This document shows positions 37,065 through 46,313 of a DNA stretch of 64,000 nt, piece by piece. Position numbers and translations under genes: made by a program. The stretch is from the NCBI RefSeq assembly GCF_016482785.1, contig NZ_JAEMXM010000006.1, positions 194,574-258,573 on the forward strand, in the 5' to 3' direction. The DNA comes from Paenibacillus alkalitolerans. Lineage in GTDB: Bacteria; Bacillota; Bacilli; Paenibacillales; YIM-B00363. Position 1 is the stretch's first letter; every line of letters begins with the position of its first letter. The notes beneath the pieces are model-generated. The model saw nothing but the letters and a program-made list of their open reading frames with translations, did not search any database and was not told the origin of the DNA.

Positions 37065-38733
37065 AGCGAGAGGAATCTCCGTCTCCACCGCCGGCCTGCA
37101 GCCTAAAACGCTACTGAAGGATATTTCATTTACTCTGAATGATCGAACGATCACGCTCGTGATCGGCAAGACGGGTGCCGGCAAGTCCACCCTTCTTCGT
37201 GTGTTGGCCGGCCTTACCGAGAGATCCGCCGGTAACGTCTATTATGGAGGACGCCTGCTTTGGAAAGGTGGAAGGATTGATCGGGCATCACTACTTGAGA
37301 ACGCTATAGCGTTTCAATTTCCCGAGCATCAATTGTTCGCTCGAACGGTGCAAGGGGAATTTGACTACTCCCTACGAGCGTACCGGCTTCCGAAGGCGGA
37401 CAGAGTTCGGCGCATCACAGATGCTTTAGCGGGGCAGCGCCTCCCGGCTGCATGTTTGGAACGATCCCCTTTCCTTCTCAGCGGCGGACAGAAGAGGCGG
37501 GTTGCGCTCGCAACGATCATGGCCGCCGAGACGCCATGGCTTTTCCTTGATGAGCCGTCCGCCGGGCTTGATGCCGCTTCACTGTCGCGGTTGAAGGAAG
37601 AACTGCTTCGCTGGAAGGAGCGGTGCGGCATCGTGTTAGCGACGCATGATCTGGACGCGTTCCTGCCAATTGCCGACCGGGTGCTCCTGCTGTATCGCGG
37701 GCAGATCGCGGCAGACGTCACCCCCGAAGAACTGATGGCGAACCCTAACCTGCTCCGGCAGTACGACATCGGCTTGACCGACGCGATGGAAGTGGCCGCA
37801 GCCTTGAAGCAAGCGGGTTTCCGGCTCTCTTCGATCGCTTTTTCCCCTGAGCGGCTGGCAGAAGCGATCGACAACGAGCTGCGTAGGGGGCCGAAGCAAG
37901 AGGCGCATACGCAAGTGCAATCGGTCGTGCAAGATACCCTGAAGGCGCCTGCTTTGGAATCACCCGCGCAGACCGCTCGAAGCTTCGTTTATGCGCTGGA
38001 CGCGAAGCTAAAGTGGCTTGTCTATACGCTTCTTTCCATCGGGATCGTGCTGCAAACCGGATGGGAAGGGCTTGGAATTGCGCTCCTGTTTGTTGCGGGG
38101 AGCGTATCGACGTTAACGGCCGAGGACCGCTCCAAGCTGCTTCGCATGTGCGAGCCCCTCCTCTGGCTGGTAACGATTGCGGTCGCCTTCTCCGGCATAC
38201 AATGGACGGGGTCGGAGGGGTTCTCCTTTTCTTTCAGTCATGCAGCCGATACGTTTCGGAGGTGGTTCGCCTTCTTCGAAATTACCGTCATCGGGCTCGT
38301 ATTTACGTTGTCGACAAGCTCCGCGGCTATGAAATCCGGACTTGAAACGATGTTGATGCCCCTTAGGCGGATTCGTGTTCCCATTGAAATATTGGCGCTT
38401 ACCGCTTCGCTAGTGCTGCGTTTCATTCCTCTTATTATTGAAGAGACAGAGCGGTTCATCATGATCGCGAAAGCGCGCGGCAAACGAGCATCGAAGCGGG
38501 GACAAATTCACGTCTTGGATCTACCCGTGTTCGTCATCCCGCTCTTGATCGCGCTGTTCCAAGCAGTGGAAGAACTGATTATCGCGATGGAATGGAAGGG
38601 ATACATGCAGCATCGTGTCGCGGCGGTACAGTCGATTCGCCAAGCAAACCCGCTTAAGGAAAGACAGTCGCTGTGGATCGGTCTCATTTTCTTTATGATT
38701 TTAGTATGTACGCGGATATACGGAGAGAGTTAA
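37054..38733 (+). CDS. Fusion of ECF ATPase (EcfA2) and EcfT membrane subunit
   Basis: 559 residues. Residues 1-225 are an ABC ATPase: Walker A GKTGAGKST, FQFPEHQLFARTVQGE, signature LLSGGQKRRVALAT, Walker B WLFLDEPSAGLD. After a linker of about 65 residues comes a complete EcfT protein (290-559) with about five membrane helices and the coupling motif AKARGKRA; the second motif is AMEWKGY where most EcfT proteins have an Arg. The two parts are separate genes in most genomes. The start is TTG (37054), behind GAGGCGG and overlapping the previous gene. No frame break is present. Confidence 0.9.
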   Translation: MSLEARGISVSTAGLQPKTLLKDISFTLNDRTITLVIGKTGAGKSTLLRVLAGLTERSAGNVYYGGRLLWKGGRIDRASLLENAIAFQFPEHQLFARTVQGEFDYSLRAYRLPKADRVRRITDALAGQRLPAACLERSPFLLSGGQKRRVALATIMAAETPWLFLDEPSAGLDAASLSRLKEELLRWKERCGIVLATHDLDAFLPIADRVLLLYRGQIAADVTPEELMANPNLLRQYDIGLTDAMEVAAALKQAGFRLSSIAFSPERLAEAIDNELRRGPKQEAHTQVQSVVQDTLKAPALESPAQTARSFVYALDAKLKWLVYTLLSIGIVLQTGWEGLGIALLFVAGSVSTLTAEDRSKLLRMCEPLLWLVTIAVAFSGIQWTGSEGFSFSFSHAADTFRRWFAFFEITVIGLVFTLSTSSAAMKSGLETMLMPLRRIRVPIEILALTASLVLRFIPLIIEETERFIMIAKARGKRASKRGQIHVLDLPVFVIPLLIALFQAVEELIIAMEWKGYMQHRVAAVQSIRQANPLKERQSLWIGLIFFMILVCTRIYGES

Positions 38734-38786
38734 CATATATGCAAACTAAGCAGACCGACATGCTAACACAGTTCCCAATAGATCGT

Positions 38787-39311
38787 TTAGCTCTTGTCTC
38801 CGTCCCTCGATGACATACCCTCGTGTGGCGGTCTGCTCAATCGGCTGTCGGGCTTATAATATTTTGTTACCCAATGGTTTAATGACTTGTCTTTGAAACC
38901 AAGACTCTCATACAATTTTTTTGCAGGATTGCCTTTGACAACCCCGAGCTTCACGATTTCTTCGCCGCGACGGATTATTTCATTTACAAGAAATGAAACA
39001 AAAGCTCTGCCGTATCCACGCGATTGAAGATCTGGGCGAACGGATACATGACTTAGTTCACAACCGTCAATAATTCCGACTGCCACTATTTCACCGTCGA
39101 TAAGCATCACGAATCTATTGTTTCTGTCTTCCACAAATCTTTTCCGCTCCCTTTCGTTAGGAGGAAAATAGTATGACGGAAGAATACCCACGCGTTCATG
39201 CATTTGGTAAAAAGCTATTTCGCAAATGTTATGACATATCAGATAATCATCATCTTCGTATTGCCTGACAGAAATATTACTTTCAGGAAGAGGTACACCT
39301 TCACGCTCCAT
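38787..39311 (-). CDS. GNAT acetyltransferase, C-terminus inside repeat
   Basis: 174 residues with a GNAT fold: VRPDLQSRGYGRAFVSFLVN contains the acetyl-CoA loop and GNPAKKLYESLGFKDKSLNH the last helix and strand. The final 15 residues (PPHEGMSSRDGDKS) and the stop are read from arm 2 of the dispersed repeat (38789-38814), so the natural C-terminus has probably been replaced. No strong ribosome binding site is seen before the ATG. Substrate unknown. Confidence 0.75.
   Translation of the reverse strand: MEREGVPLPESNISVRQYEDDDYLICHNICEIAFYQMHERVGILPSYYFPPNERERKRFVEDRNNRFVMLIDGEIVAVGIIDGCELSHVSVRPDLQSRGYGRAFVSFLVNEIIRRGEEIVKLGVVKGNPAKKLYESLGFKDKSLNHWVTKYYKPDSRLSRPPHEGMSSRDGDKS
38789..38814. repeat. 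Cassette-border repeat arm D
   Basis: CTCTTGTCTCCGTCCCTCGA, the arm-2 form also seen at 59.2, 62.1 and 63.9 kb. It supplies the last codons and stop of the overlapping acetyltransferase gene. Confidence 0.6.
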
Positions 39312-39400
39312 GATGTAAGATGAATAACTTATATAATAACCGTTCTTATATAAAAATTGCAGAGAAGAACGATCCCCCTCTATACATAAACCAATCGAAC

Positions 39401-39420
39401 GTTCTACTGCCTCGTTTTGG
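39401..39420. repeat. Cassette-border repeat arm, partial
   Basis: TTCTACTGCCTCGTTTTG resembles arm 1 at 6164 (TTCTACTGCCCGTTAG). It forms the last codons (SPKTRQ, stop) of the truncated acetyltransferase at 39404. Confidence 0.35.
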
Positions 39421-39700
39421 GGGAAAGCAATTTATCCGCTTTTGCCATAAGTTCTGTACCGATACCCAATCTTCTGTACTCCTTGCTGACAAATATCGTC
39501 GTCACAGTTTGTCTCTTAAAAGCACTAAATGAAAGAAAACCTACCGTAACGCCGTTGTAACGAGCAACAAATATACCGCCATGAAAATTTTCTTCGCTCT
39601 CTTGAAACATTTCGTCAAAATGTCCATTTCCACGTAACATGGCTCTGATCGCAATTTTATCCCTTTCGGGTTTGTAGGGTTCAATTATTAGATTTTCCAT
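39404..39700 (-). pseudogene. GNAT acetyltransferase, 3' truncated at a repeat arm
   Basis: 98 residues of a GNAT fold: VARYNGVTVGFLSFSAF and TTIFVSKEYRRLGIGTELMA (acetyl-CoA loop) are present, but the protein stops right after that helix. The missing 50-60 residues include the last strands needed for activity. The break coincides with a partial repeat arm. A good ribosome binding site (AAAGGGAGTGTGTGA) precedes the ATG, so the stump may still be translated. Confidence 0.7.
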
Positions 39701-39763
39701 TCACACACTCCCTTTCAACAGTTTTACTGGTGATATTTTACCGCAGGTATATGAATATGTATT

Positions 39764-39856
39764 GCGTTATTCTGCTCCGTTAGTTGAGCGCACTAGGAAA
39801 CATGAAAAAGCGATGGATCGGATCCATCGCCGCGTTCTCATTTCCCGTTGTCCGCC
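39764..39856. repeat. Cassette-border repeat, copy E (arms plus terminator hairpin)
   Basis: Arm 1 39764-39788 (GCGTTATTCTGCTCCGTTAG...), hairpin GCGATGGATC/GATCCATCGC (39810-39830) followed on the minus strand by TTTTTC, and arm 2 39834-39856 (TCTCATTTCCCGTTGTCCGC). Nearly the same hairpin occurs in copy M at 63.9 kb. Confidence 0.75.
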
Positions 39857-40000
39857 TCCCCATTGGGCACCATCAATGACGAGTTCGCTTAAATTAGCAT
39901 TGGAGATATTAATTCCTGTCAAATTTACATCATTCATTTTCATTCCACTAACATTGCAACATTGAATTTTTTTATCAACATGAAAAATAATGGTTGACAA
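39857..40000 (-). pseudogene. Pentapeptide-repeat protein remnant
   Basis: About 45 codons read NVSGMKMNDVNLTGINISNA and NLSELVIDGAQWGG, i.e. several A(N/D)LXX pentapeptide units. The reading then enters arm 2 of the repeat directly after QWGG, so the 3' end was lost there; the 5' part of the gene is missing too, against the Fur-regulated promoter region. Only an unsupported TTG is available as start. Non-functional scrap. Confidence 0.55.
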
Positions 40001-40113
40001 CTTTTATTGAATAAAATTATAGTAGTAATTGCGAATGAGAATCGTTATCATTGTCTATCACGCACATTTGCATTATTGGTTATCAAACGTGGGAAGTAAT
40101 GAGAATCATTTTC
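39994..40113 (+). promoter_or_regulatory. Iron-regulated promoter with two Fur boxes
   Basis: TTGACA (39994-39999), 18-bp spacer and TATAGT (40018-40023). Downstream are GAATGAGAATCGTTATCATT (about 40033-40052) and TAATGAGAATCATTTTCA (about 40096-40113), both close to the Fur consensus GATAATGATAATCATTATC. They cover the start region of the siderophore importer transcript. Confidence 0.8.
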
Positions 40114-40131
40114 AGCGAAGGGTGGATGTCG

Positions 40132-41010
40132 ATGTCACGGTTAAGTACAAATCAGTTATCCCTAGCCTATGGCAGCCGGCAAATAGTGCAGGATCTGAAT
40201 TTACATGTTCCGGACGGCTTGATTACGGCGCTTGTCGGCGCTAATGGGTCAGGCAAATCGACAATTCTGAAATCAATGGCTCGTATTCTCAGCCCGGTGC
40301 AAGGCGGCGTGTATTTGGACGGTAAGCTTATTCACCGCCAGCCGACGAAAGAAGTGGCTAAGCAACTGGCTATCCTTCCGCAAAACCCGACTTCTCCAGA
40401 AGGATTGACGGTGCGCGAGCTTGTATCGTTCGGCCGTTACCCCCATCAGAAAGGCTTTGGGAATTTATCTGCGGAAGACAACCTGATGATCGAATGGGCC
40501 TTGCAAGCGACCGGAATGTCGGCGTTTAGCGGCAGGCCCGTCGATCATCTCTCCGGCGGGCAGCGTCAACGGGCTTGGATCGCGATGGCGATGGCACAAG
40601 GCACGAAAGTGCTACTGCTCGATGAGCCAACGACTTTCTTGGATATGGCGCACCAGATAGAAGTCATGATCTTGCTCGAGAAGCTGAATCGCGAGCAGAA
40701 ACGGACGATCATCATGGTTGTTCATGATTTGAACCATGCCTCCAGGTATGCCCAGAATCTTGTCGCGCTGAAAGACGGGAACGTGCTGTACGAAGGCAAG
40801 CCGGAAGAAGTTATGACGTCGCAGATGCTGCGCGAGGTGTTCAATATCGACGCGGATGTCATCCCCGATCCTCGTACGGGCGCTCCGCTCTGCCTGCCTT
40901 ACAGCTTGGCGGAAGCTCCTTCACCTTCAAGCGTTCAAATGGGTGCAGACGAACCGACGGCAAATTCCGCAGCTCAAGCGAGCAAGCCGAAGGTCGAAGC
41001 GACAGCCTAG
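40132..41010 (+). CDS. Iron-siderophore ABC transporter ATPase
   Basis: 292 residues, FecE/FhuC family. Walker [34 protein letters not shown]-type Q-loop, signature [14 protein letters not shown], Walker [13 protein letters not shown], and the typical [19 protein letters not shown] end. The C-terminus adds a Ser/Ala/Glu-rich tail of about 35 residues. The start is the second of two ATGs, six bases behind GGGTGG. First gene of a Fur-regulated operon. Confidence 0.9.
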   Translation: MSRLSTNQLSLAYGSRQIVQDLNLHVPDGLITALVGANGSGKSTILKSMARILSPVQGGVYLDGKLIHRQPTKEVAKQLAILPQNPTSPEGLTVRELVSFGRYPHQKGFGNLSAEDNLMIEWALQATGMSAFSGRPVDHLSGGQRQRAWIAMAMAQGTKVLLLDEPTTFLDMAHQIEVMILLEKLNREQKRTIIMVVHDLNHASRYAQNLVALKDGNVLYEGKPEEVMTSQMLREVFNIDADVIPDPRTGAPLCLPYSLAEAPSPSSVQMGADEPTANSAAQASKPKVEATA

Positions 41011-41088
41011 ATTTAAGCTATGTCTATGGCCAGGCCGAAGCCCCTGCCAAAGCCTAATAAAACATTTATCTGGAGGCAACTACATATC

Positions 41089-42102
41089 ATGAAAAAATTG
41101 CTAAGCATTATGGCGGTATCTATAGTTATGGCCATTATCGTCGCAGGATGCGGCGCCAGTAATAATAACGAAGCCGGGACATCGAACAGCGCGAGTCCTT
41201 CGGTCAGTCCTTCCGCTAGCCCATCTACAGAAGCCAGCCCGATCGTCATCAAGCATGCCAGAGGCGAAACGACATTAGACAAGCCGGCGCAGCGCGTCGT
41301 CGTGCTCGAATGGATTTTCACCGAGGACCTGCTCGCTCTGGGTTTGCAGCCGATCGGGAACGCAGACAACAAGGAGTTCGCCAATTGGGTGACTCCCGAA
41401 GTTCCGCTTGCTAGCGACGTAACCGACGTAGGAATGCGTTGGGAGCCGAGCATGGAGACGATTGCTTCTTTGAAACCGGACCTCATCATTTCCAACACCG
41501 ACAACAACGCAGCTATCTACGACCAACTGAATGCCATTGCACCGACCATCGAATTCGATCCGTATCCGGATGGCGTTGACCAATATACGAGGACCATCGA
41601 AATCTTTAAGACCATTGCGACCGCAGTAGGTAAGGAAGCCGAAGCCGACCAATACCTGATCGACCTGGACCAATACTTTGCAGATGCCAAAGCAAAGCTG
41701 GCCGCAGCGGGCAAAGAAAATTTCAAGTACGTCTTAACCCAGGCGTTTACCTCGCAGAACAATGCGGCATTGAGATTGTTCACGGATTCGTCCGTCGTCT
41801 CCCAGACGCTGGCCCGTATCGGTCTTGTAAACGAATGGAAATCAGACAAGTTCATGAAATACGGCTTCACAGACTCGACCGTCGAGGCTCTTCCCGCGGT
41901 AACGGACACCAACTTCCTCTATATCGTGCAAAAGGAAGACGACGTCTTCGCCAACGCGCTGAAGGACAATTCGGTATGGAAAGGTCTTAACTTCGTCAAA
42001 GAAAATCGTACTTATGCTCTGGACGGAAGCACCTGGACGTTCGGTGGCCCGACCTCTTCGAAGGTTCTCGTGGATCGCGTCGTTGAAGTTTTGACCAAAT
42101 GA
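41089..42102 (+). CDS. Iron-siderophore-binding lipoprotein
   Basis: 337 residues, FhuD/FepB class III binding protein. Lipoprotein signal ending IIVAGCGAS, then a low-complexity Ser/Pro linker (SASPSVSPSASPS). The fold shows RVVVLEWIFTEDLLALGLQP, ETIASLKPDLIISNTDNNAA and WTFGGPTSSKVLVDRVVEVL. ATG after GGAGG with 12-base spacing. Its stop overlaps the permease start (ATGA). The SPSASPS linker is long enough to hold the domain above the wall. Confidence 0.88.
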   Translation: MKKLLSIMAVSIVMAIIVAGCGASNNNEAGTSNSASPSVSPSASPSTEASPIVIKHARGETTLDKPAQRVVVLEWIFTEDLLALGLQPIGNADNKEFANWVTPEVPLASDVTDVGMRWEPSMETIASLKPDLIISNTDNNAAIYDQLNAIAPTIEFDPYPDGVDQYTRTIEIFKTIATAVGKEAEADQYLIDLDQYFADAKAKLAAAGKENFKYVLTQAFTSQNNAALRLFTDSSVVSQTLARIGLVNEWKSDKFMKYGFTDSTVEALPAVTDTNFLYIVQKEDDVFANALKDNSVWKGLNFVKENRTYALDGSTWTFGGPTSSKVLVDRVVEVLTK

Positions 42103-44141
42103 AGATTTCAAGTACGACCGGCAGCAAACGTATCATTGCGATATTCGGGGGCGGCGTCGCCGCCCTCGTTGTTCTCATGTTCGCGAGTTTATGCTTCGGA
42201 GAGGCGAAGGTTTCCGTAACCACGGTCATCGCTGCCTTGCAGAACCGTCAGGACTTGATGGATCACAATCTAATATGGGATATCCGGATGCCCCGCATGA
42301 TGCTGGGCCTTCTCACCGGTGCCGGGCTGGCCATTGCCGGAGCTCTGCTCCAGACGATCACCAAGAACCCGCTGGCCGCCACCGATACGCTCGGCATTAA
42401 CGGCGGCGCGTATTTCATTGTGGTGCTGGGCACGATTTTCTTTCCTGCCACGCTTCATCAGTCGCCATTCCTCATCGCTGTTCTGGGAGGAGCGGCTTCC
42501 GCTATGGCAGCCTATATTCTGGCAGGCGGCAAAGCGTCAAGTCCCATCCGGCTGGCGTTGTCGGGAATGATCGTATCGCTCGTACTCGCGTCTTTCACGA
42601 ACGCGCTGCATATTTTCTACGCTTATGAATCTCAATCTTTATTCTTATGGGGTGCAGGCTCGCTTAACCAGATGGACTGGAGTGGGGTGCGGTATGCCTG
42701 GCCTTGGATTATGGGAGCGATCGTTCTGGCTTTCCTGTTCGGCAAGCAGTTCGACGTGCTGGATCTTGACGAAGCGACGGCCAGGTCGCTCGGGCAGAAG
42801 GTCGACCTGACCCGGTTTCTCGGTTTGGCGCTTTCTGTGCTTATGGCGGCCGTCGTCGTCAGCGTCGCCGGTCCGATCGGATTTGTGGGTCTGGTCGCTC
42901 CCCACCTTGTCCGCCTAAGCGGGTTGCGCTCGCATCGCTGGCTTATTCCGGCCACCGCGCTGTGGGGTGCCGTCCTCATTACCGGCGCAGATGTTCTTGC
43001 CCGCATGGTGCGGAGCGGAATGGGGGAGGTACCCGTCGGAGCGGTCATGGCGGTCATCGGAGCACCGTGGTTAATCTGGCTGGTCCTGCGGAAAATGAAG
43101 GCAATATCCGGCTCGGCGGGCAGCGTCTCCATGAGCGTCGTGGGCCGACCGATGATGATCCGTTATTCACGGCTGGTCGTCATTCTATTCGTACTTGTTA
43201 TTGCGCTTATTTTGGTAAGCATGACGATGGGAGCAACGCAAGTGCCGATCAGGCAGCTATGGGCAAGTCTTATCGGCTCTGACAGCGCTGCGGGCTATTC
43301 GGTAATTCTTAACTTACGGCTGCCGCGGACGTTGGTATCGGCCGGAGCGGGTATTGCCCTGGCGGTCAGCGGAGTGCTCATCCAAAGTGCGGTCCGCAAT
43401 CCGCTCGCCGACGCCTCGATTATCGGCATCACCTCGGGTGCGGGGTTCGGAGCGCTTGCGGTGCTCATCGCCTGGCCGCAGCTGCCGATCTCGCTGCTGC
43501 CCATCGCCGCAATCATCGGCGCCGTGGGGTCCGCCGCGATCGTCTTCGCTTTCGCTTGGCGCAAGGCGCTTAATCCATCCGTTCTGATCCTGCTCGGCAT
43601 CGCGGTATCGGCAATCGGTGCGGCTGGCATCCAGGTGCTGATCGTGCGCGGCTCGCTCTGGGGAAGCACGGGCTTCATCTGGCTGACCGGCACGACTTAC
43701 GGGCGCAACTGGGATCAGGTGAATACCATCGCGATATTTTTGCTCGTGCTGCTTCCGCTCGCCTGGTATCTGGGGCGGCGGTTCGACCTGCTCGCCTTCG
43801 GAGACGACAGCTCCATCGGCTTCGGCTTGCAGGTTCGCGGCACGAGATTGGCCGCCATGGCGGTCGGTGTGCTCCTGGCGGCGGGCGCCGTCGCTTGCGT
43901 CGGAACGATCGGCTTCCTAGGCTTAATCGCGCCGCACGCTGTCCGTGTCCTGATCGGGCATAACACGAGGCATTCGATCGTGCTTTCCAGCTTGCTTGGA
44001 GCGCTGCTCCTCGTGCTCGCGGACACTGTTGGCCGGACCGTGATAGCTCCCGTGGAAATCCCGTCCGGAATTTTGATCACGCTGCTTGGAGCGCCTTATT
44101 TCCTGTTTCTCATGTTCCGAACTTTTGCGCGAAGGGCGTGA
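42099..44141 (+). CDS. FhuB-like double-length siderophore permease
   Basis: 680 residues made of two fused FecCD permease halves (about 10-340 and 350-680), each with about ten helices. Both halves carry the signature loops: IRMPRMMLGLLTGAGLAIAG and LRLPRTLVSAGAGIALAVSG near their starts, and GPIGFVGLVAPHLVRL and GTIGFLGLIAPHAVRVLIGH near the ATPase contact. A single polypeptide thus supplies the whole channel, as FhuB does for ferrichrome. Order ATPase, binding protein, permease in one transcript. The siderophore is not predictable, though hydroxamates are likely. Confidence 0.9.
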   Translation: MKISSTTGSKRIIAIFGGGVAALVVLMFASLCFGEAKVSVTTVIAALQNRQDLMDHNLIWDIRMPRMMLGLLTGAGLAIAGALLQTITKNPLAATDTLGINGGAYFIVVLGTIFFPATLHQSPFLIAVLGGAASAMAAYILAGGKASSPIRLALSGMIVSLVLASFTNALHIFYAYESQSLFLWGAGSLNQMDWSGVRYAWPWIMGAIVLAFLFGKQFDVLDLDEATARSLGQKVDLTRFLGLALSVLMAAVVVSVAGPIGFVGLVAPHLVRLSGLRSHRWLIPATALWGAVLITGADVLARMVRSGMGEVPVGAVMAVIGAPWLIWLVLRKMKAISGSAGSVSMSVVGRPMMIRYSRLVVILFVLVIALILVSMTMGATQVPIRQLWASLIGSDSAAGYSVILNLRLPRTLVSAGAGIALAVSGVLIQSAVRNPLADASIIGITSGAGFGALAVLIAWPQLPISLLPIAAIIGAVGSAAIVFAFAWRKALNPSVLILLGIAVSAIGAAGIQVLIVRGSLWGSTGFIWLTGTTYGRNWDQVNTIAIFLLVLLPLAWYLGRRFDLLAFGDDSSIGFGLQVRGTRLAAMAVGVLLAAGAVACVGTIGFLGLIAPHAVRVLIGHNTRHSIVLSSLLGALLLVLADTVGRTVIAPVEIPSGILITLLGAPYFLFLMFRTFARRA

Positions 44142-44194
44142 CAGCTGTCTGTGACTTACGGCAATGATAAAAAGAAGCTCATTATTTAGATGTG

Positions 44195-44400
44195 TGAACC
44201 TCCCCCACTTACTTGCTATCGCAAGTTGAAGTCGGGGCTTCTTACCATCAACATCTTCCATGCACCAACCTAGATGCGGGTTTGTCGCGTCTACTCCATA
44301 CACGATATATGGGGTGTCATTGAAGTTCCTACAGTAAGCAACATGTGTTCTCTAACACATGGGGCGGTCCGGCCCATCTACTACTTCATGCCTCCCCCTT
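44195..44400 (-). mobile_element. Solitary IS200/IS605-type right end, possible omega-RNA scar
   Basis: On the minus strand AAGAAGCCCCGACTTCAAC, a GCAAGT-containing loop and AAGTGGGGGAGGTTCAC form an imperfect hairpin (about 44198-44240) of the kind that ends IS605/TnpB elements, with the usual GGTTCAC tail. Upstream is a structured non-coding stretch including the hairpin ATGTGTT/AACACAT (44343-44360). No tnpA, tnpB or iscB gene is left. Confidence 0.45.
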
Positions 44401-44535
44401 CCCCTTTTTTGATTTCCAGGACGCGATCGGATGTATACTTCACGATTACTTGGTCACCGGTCGAGAGATTGCCCCATTGGCCGTTTCAGAAGGAGTTGCA
44501 ATAGGAAACCCTCCCGCCTTTTCGACTAAAGCAAT

Positions 44536-44676
44536 TTATTGTTTGTCAGGCAGTATGAATTCTAAATCAAGATCCGAGGACTCGTTAAACATTCCAAATG
44601 AATAACTACCTGTTACTTTGATGTTTTAGCGGACCATTAAAATAATCAGAGACCAGCTTTTGGACAAGTAAACTCA
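44536..44676 (-). pseudogene. Nucleotidyltransferase fragment
   Basis: Starting at an ATG the reading is MSLLVQKLVSDYFNGPLKH; with a one-base shift it continues VTGSYSFGMFNESSDLDLEF, which has the GS-x10-DxD pattern of MNT/ANT-type nucleotidyltransferases, then stops. Only about 47 codons of some 250 remain. It lies next to repeat copy N. Confidence 0.5.
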
Positions 44677-44796
44677 TATCGACACCACCTTCATAAATCA
44701 ACTTTTAGGATTGTTCTTCATTCCGTTATGAAGGACCGACAGTTGAACATTATTGAAATATTCACTAACCACCTACATTTTCCTTTTTCAGTATTA

Positions 44797-44890
44797 AGCA
44801 ATTCTGCCAAATAGCTCAATGAGGCCGCCCAAGCGATCCCGCGGCAGCCTCATAAAGTTTAAATGGTGATCGTATCCGTTAGCTTAAGTG
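44797..44890. repeat. Cassette-border repeat, copy N (complete)
   Basis: Arm 1 44798-44819 (GCAATTCTGCCAAATAGCTC), hairpin ATGAGGC/GCCTCAT (44819-44853) and arm 2 44868-44890 (GATCGTATCCGTTAGCTTAA). It lies between the S9 peptidase pseudogene and the nucleotidyltransferase remnant. This copy shows that the two arms are versions of one motif. Confidence 0.65.
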
Positions 44891-44945
44891 ACGTAGGGGA
44901 AATAGATAAATCCCCCAGTCACGAAAACTCATTTTTTAAATTATT

Positions 44946-46313
44946 TCATTTCTCGATATCATATGAGTAACTTGCCTCGAACCATTTAGGTAATGGTTTC
45001 CCCTTTAGGCAATAATCAAACCACGCGAGTATCCGAAAAAGATACTCTTCCTGATACTTCACATTCCATCCGCCACCATGGAATGCTTTTGTGTAACAAA
45101 CTAAATACGTTTCAACCCCAAGACCTTCTAACGCTATAAATAGGGTTTTTGCAGCGCTTTCCCAAAGTGCACCATCCCAGTGTCGTTCTGCTCCTGTTTC
45201 AATCAACAGGATAGGAGTTTGGATTGAGCCAACATTCTCAAGTGTTGATAGTTCTTTATAGACTTCAGATTTTAGCCACATATCCTTTGGATTTGCTTCC
45301 CCTAATCGGTTAGGACGAAAAGCATGGAATGGAACCCCATAATTCCGATCATCATGTAGAAAATCATGAATTCCGCATATCCCAATAGCTCCTTTAAAAC
45401 GATCGGTTTGTGAAACAATCCATGTCGAAAGTCCGCCGCCATAACTGAACCCGTAAACTCCAACTGTGTCGGGGTCTGTAATCCCATTTTCTATTAAATA
45501 ATCGACACCTGCCATTACATCCTTATAAGGATTTCGCATAATTTTCAGGTTTCCGAGTTCCTTTTCAAATTCCGCGCCATACCCGCTGCTTCCTCTAAAA
45601 TTCGGCATGAGTACGGCGTATCCTTGATTAGCAAGGAAGAATGCCGCGCTTTGCCCTCCTGCACAGTTCAATTCTTTAAAGTCCGCAATAATTTTTCCTT
45701 CGGGTCCACCGTGCAAATAAACAAGTGTGGGGATAGGTTTTCCTGACTCGTATTTTACGGGCAGCACAAGTATTGACTCAATGTTCCAGCCGTCACTCTT
45801 ATAGTTTATCACCTTCACTTCAGGGATTGGAAAATGAACGATAGCATCGCTAAATCGGCTCACCTTCTTCATATCCCCCGTTGCATTTATTTTCCAAATT
45901 TCCATCGGCTCGGTTGGACCGCCATACGGAAAGATCACGGAGTTTGACCGATGGAAACTTCTTGTCCCAGCAGTGTGCCATTTTGTATTCACGACTCTTG
46001 CATCGTCCGTCAGTTGTTTCAGAATTCCTGTGGAAGCTTCGATAGATAATAAATAATTGGATATACCTCTTTGCGCCGTTAGAAATACATATGTCGCATC
46101 GTAACTGAAATCATGAAGCCTTATTTCGAATCCTGAGATGTCCACTTTGCACAGCTGTTGAATCATCTCGTTTTCTAATGTATTGATCTCGACAGACCCA
46201 TTTATAACAGAAGCAAGGTATATCGATTTATCTTTCTTTTTTATTAAATCTATATTTCCCGAGTGCAAAAGCTTCTGTTCATTTCGAGAAATAGGTGACC
46301 AATAGTAAAGACC
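44946..46313 (-). pseudogene. S9-type prolyl oligopeptidase, 5' truncated
   Basis: About 440-455 codons cover part of the beta-propeller and the complete alpha/beta-hydrolase domain (IPTLVYLHGGPEGK, LMPNFRGSSGYGAEF, nucleophile elbow VGVYGFSYGGGLS, catalytic His in KAFHGGGW). Full-length members have 600 or more residues. The frame is open upstream (WSPISRNEQKLLHSGNIDL) into the end of the preceding gene, with no start codon or ribosome binding site, so the first propeller blades and the start are missing. The usual catalytic Asp loop is altered to IETGAERHWDG. Probably non-functional. Confidence 0.65.

Noticed and set aside
39764..39856. The dispersed repeat as a classical integron attC site
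   Set aside because: attC sites need inverted core sites (RYYYAAC ... GTTRRRY) at the two ends. Here the arms are direct versions of one motif and no complementary outer pair is seen; no IntI-like gene is present in the window.
43923..44303. Minus-strand 126-codon frame beginning YGVDATNPHLGW as a gene
   Set aside because: It lies mostly antisense to the permease gene and through the IS605-like end hairpin; no homology recognised.
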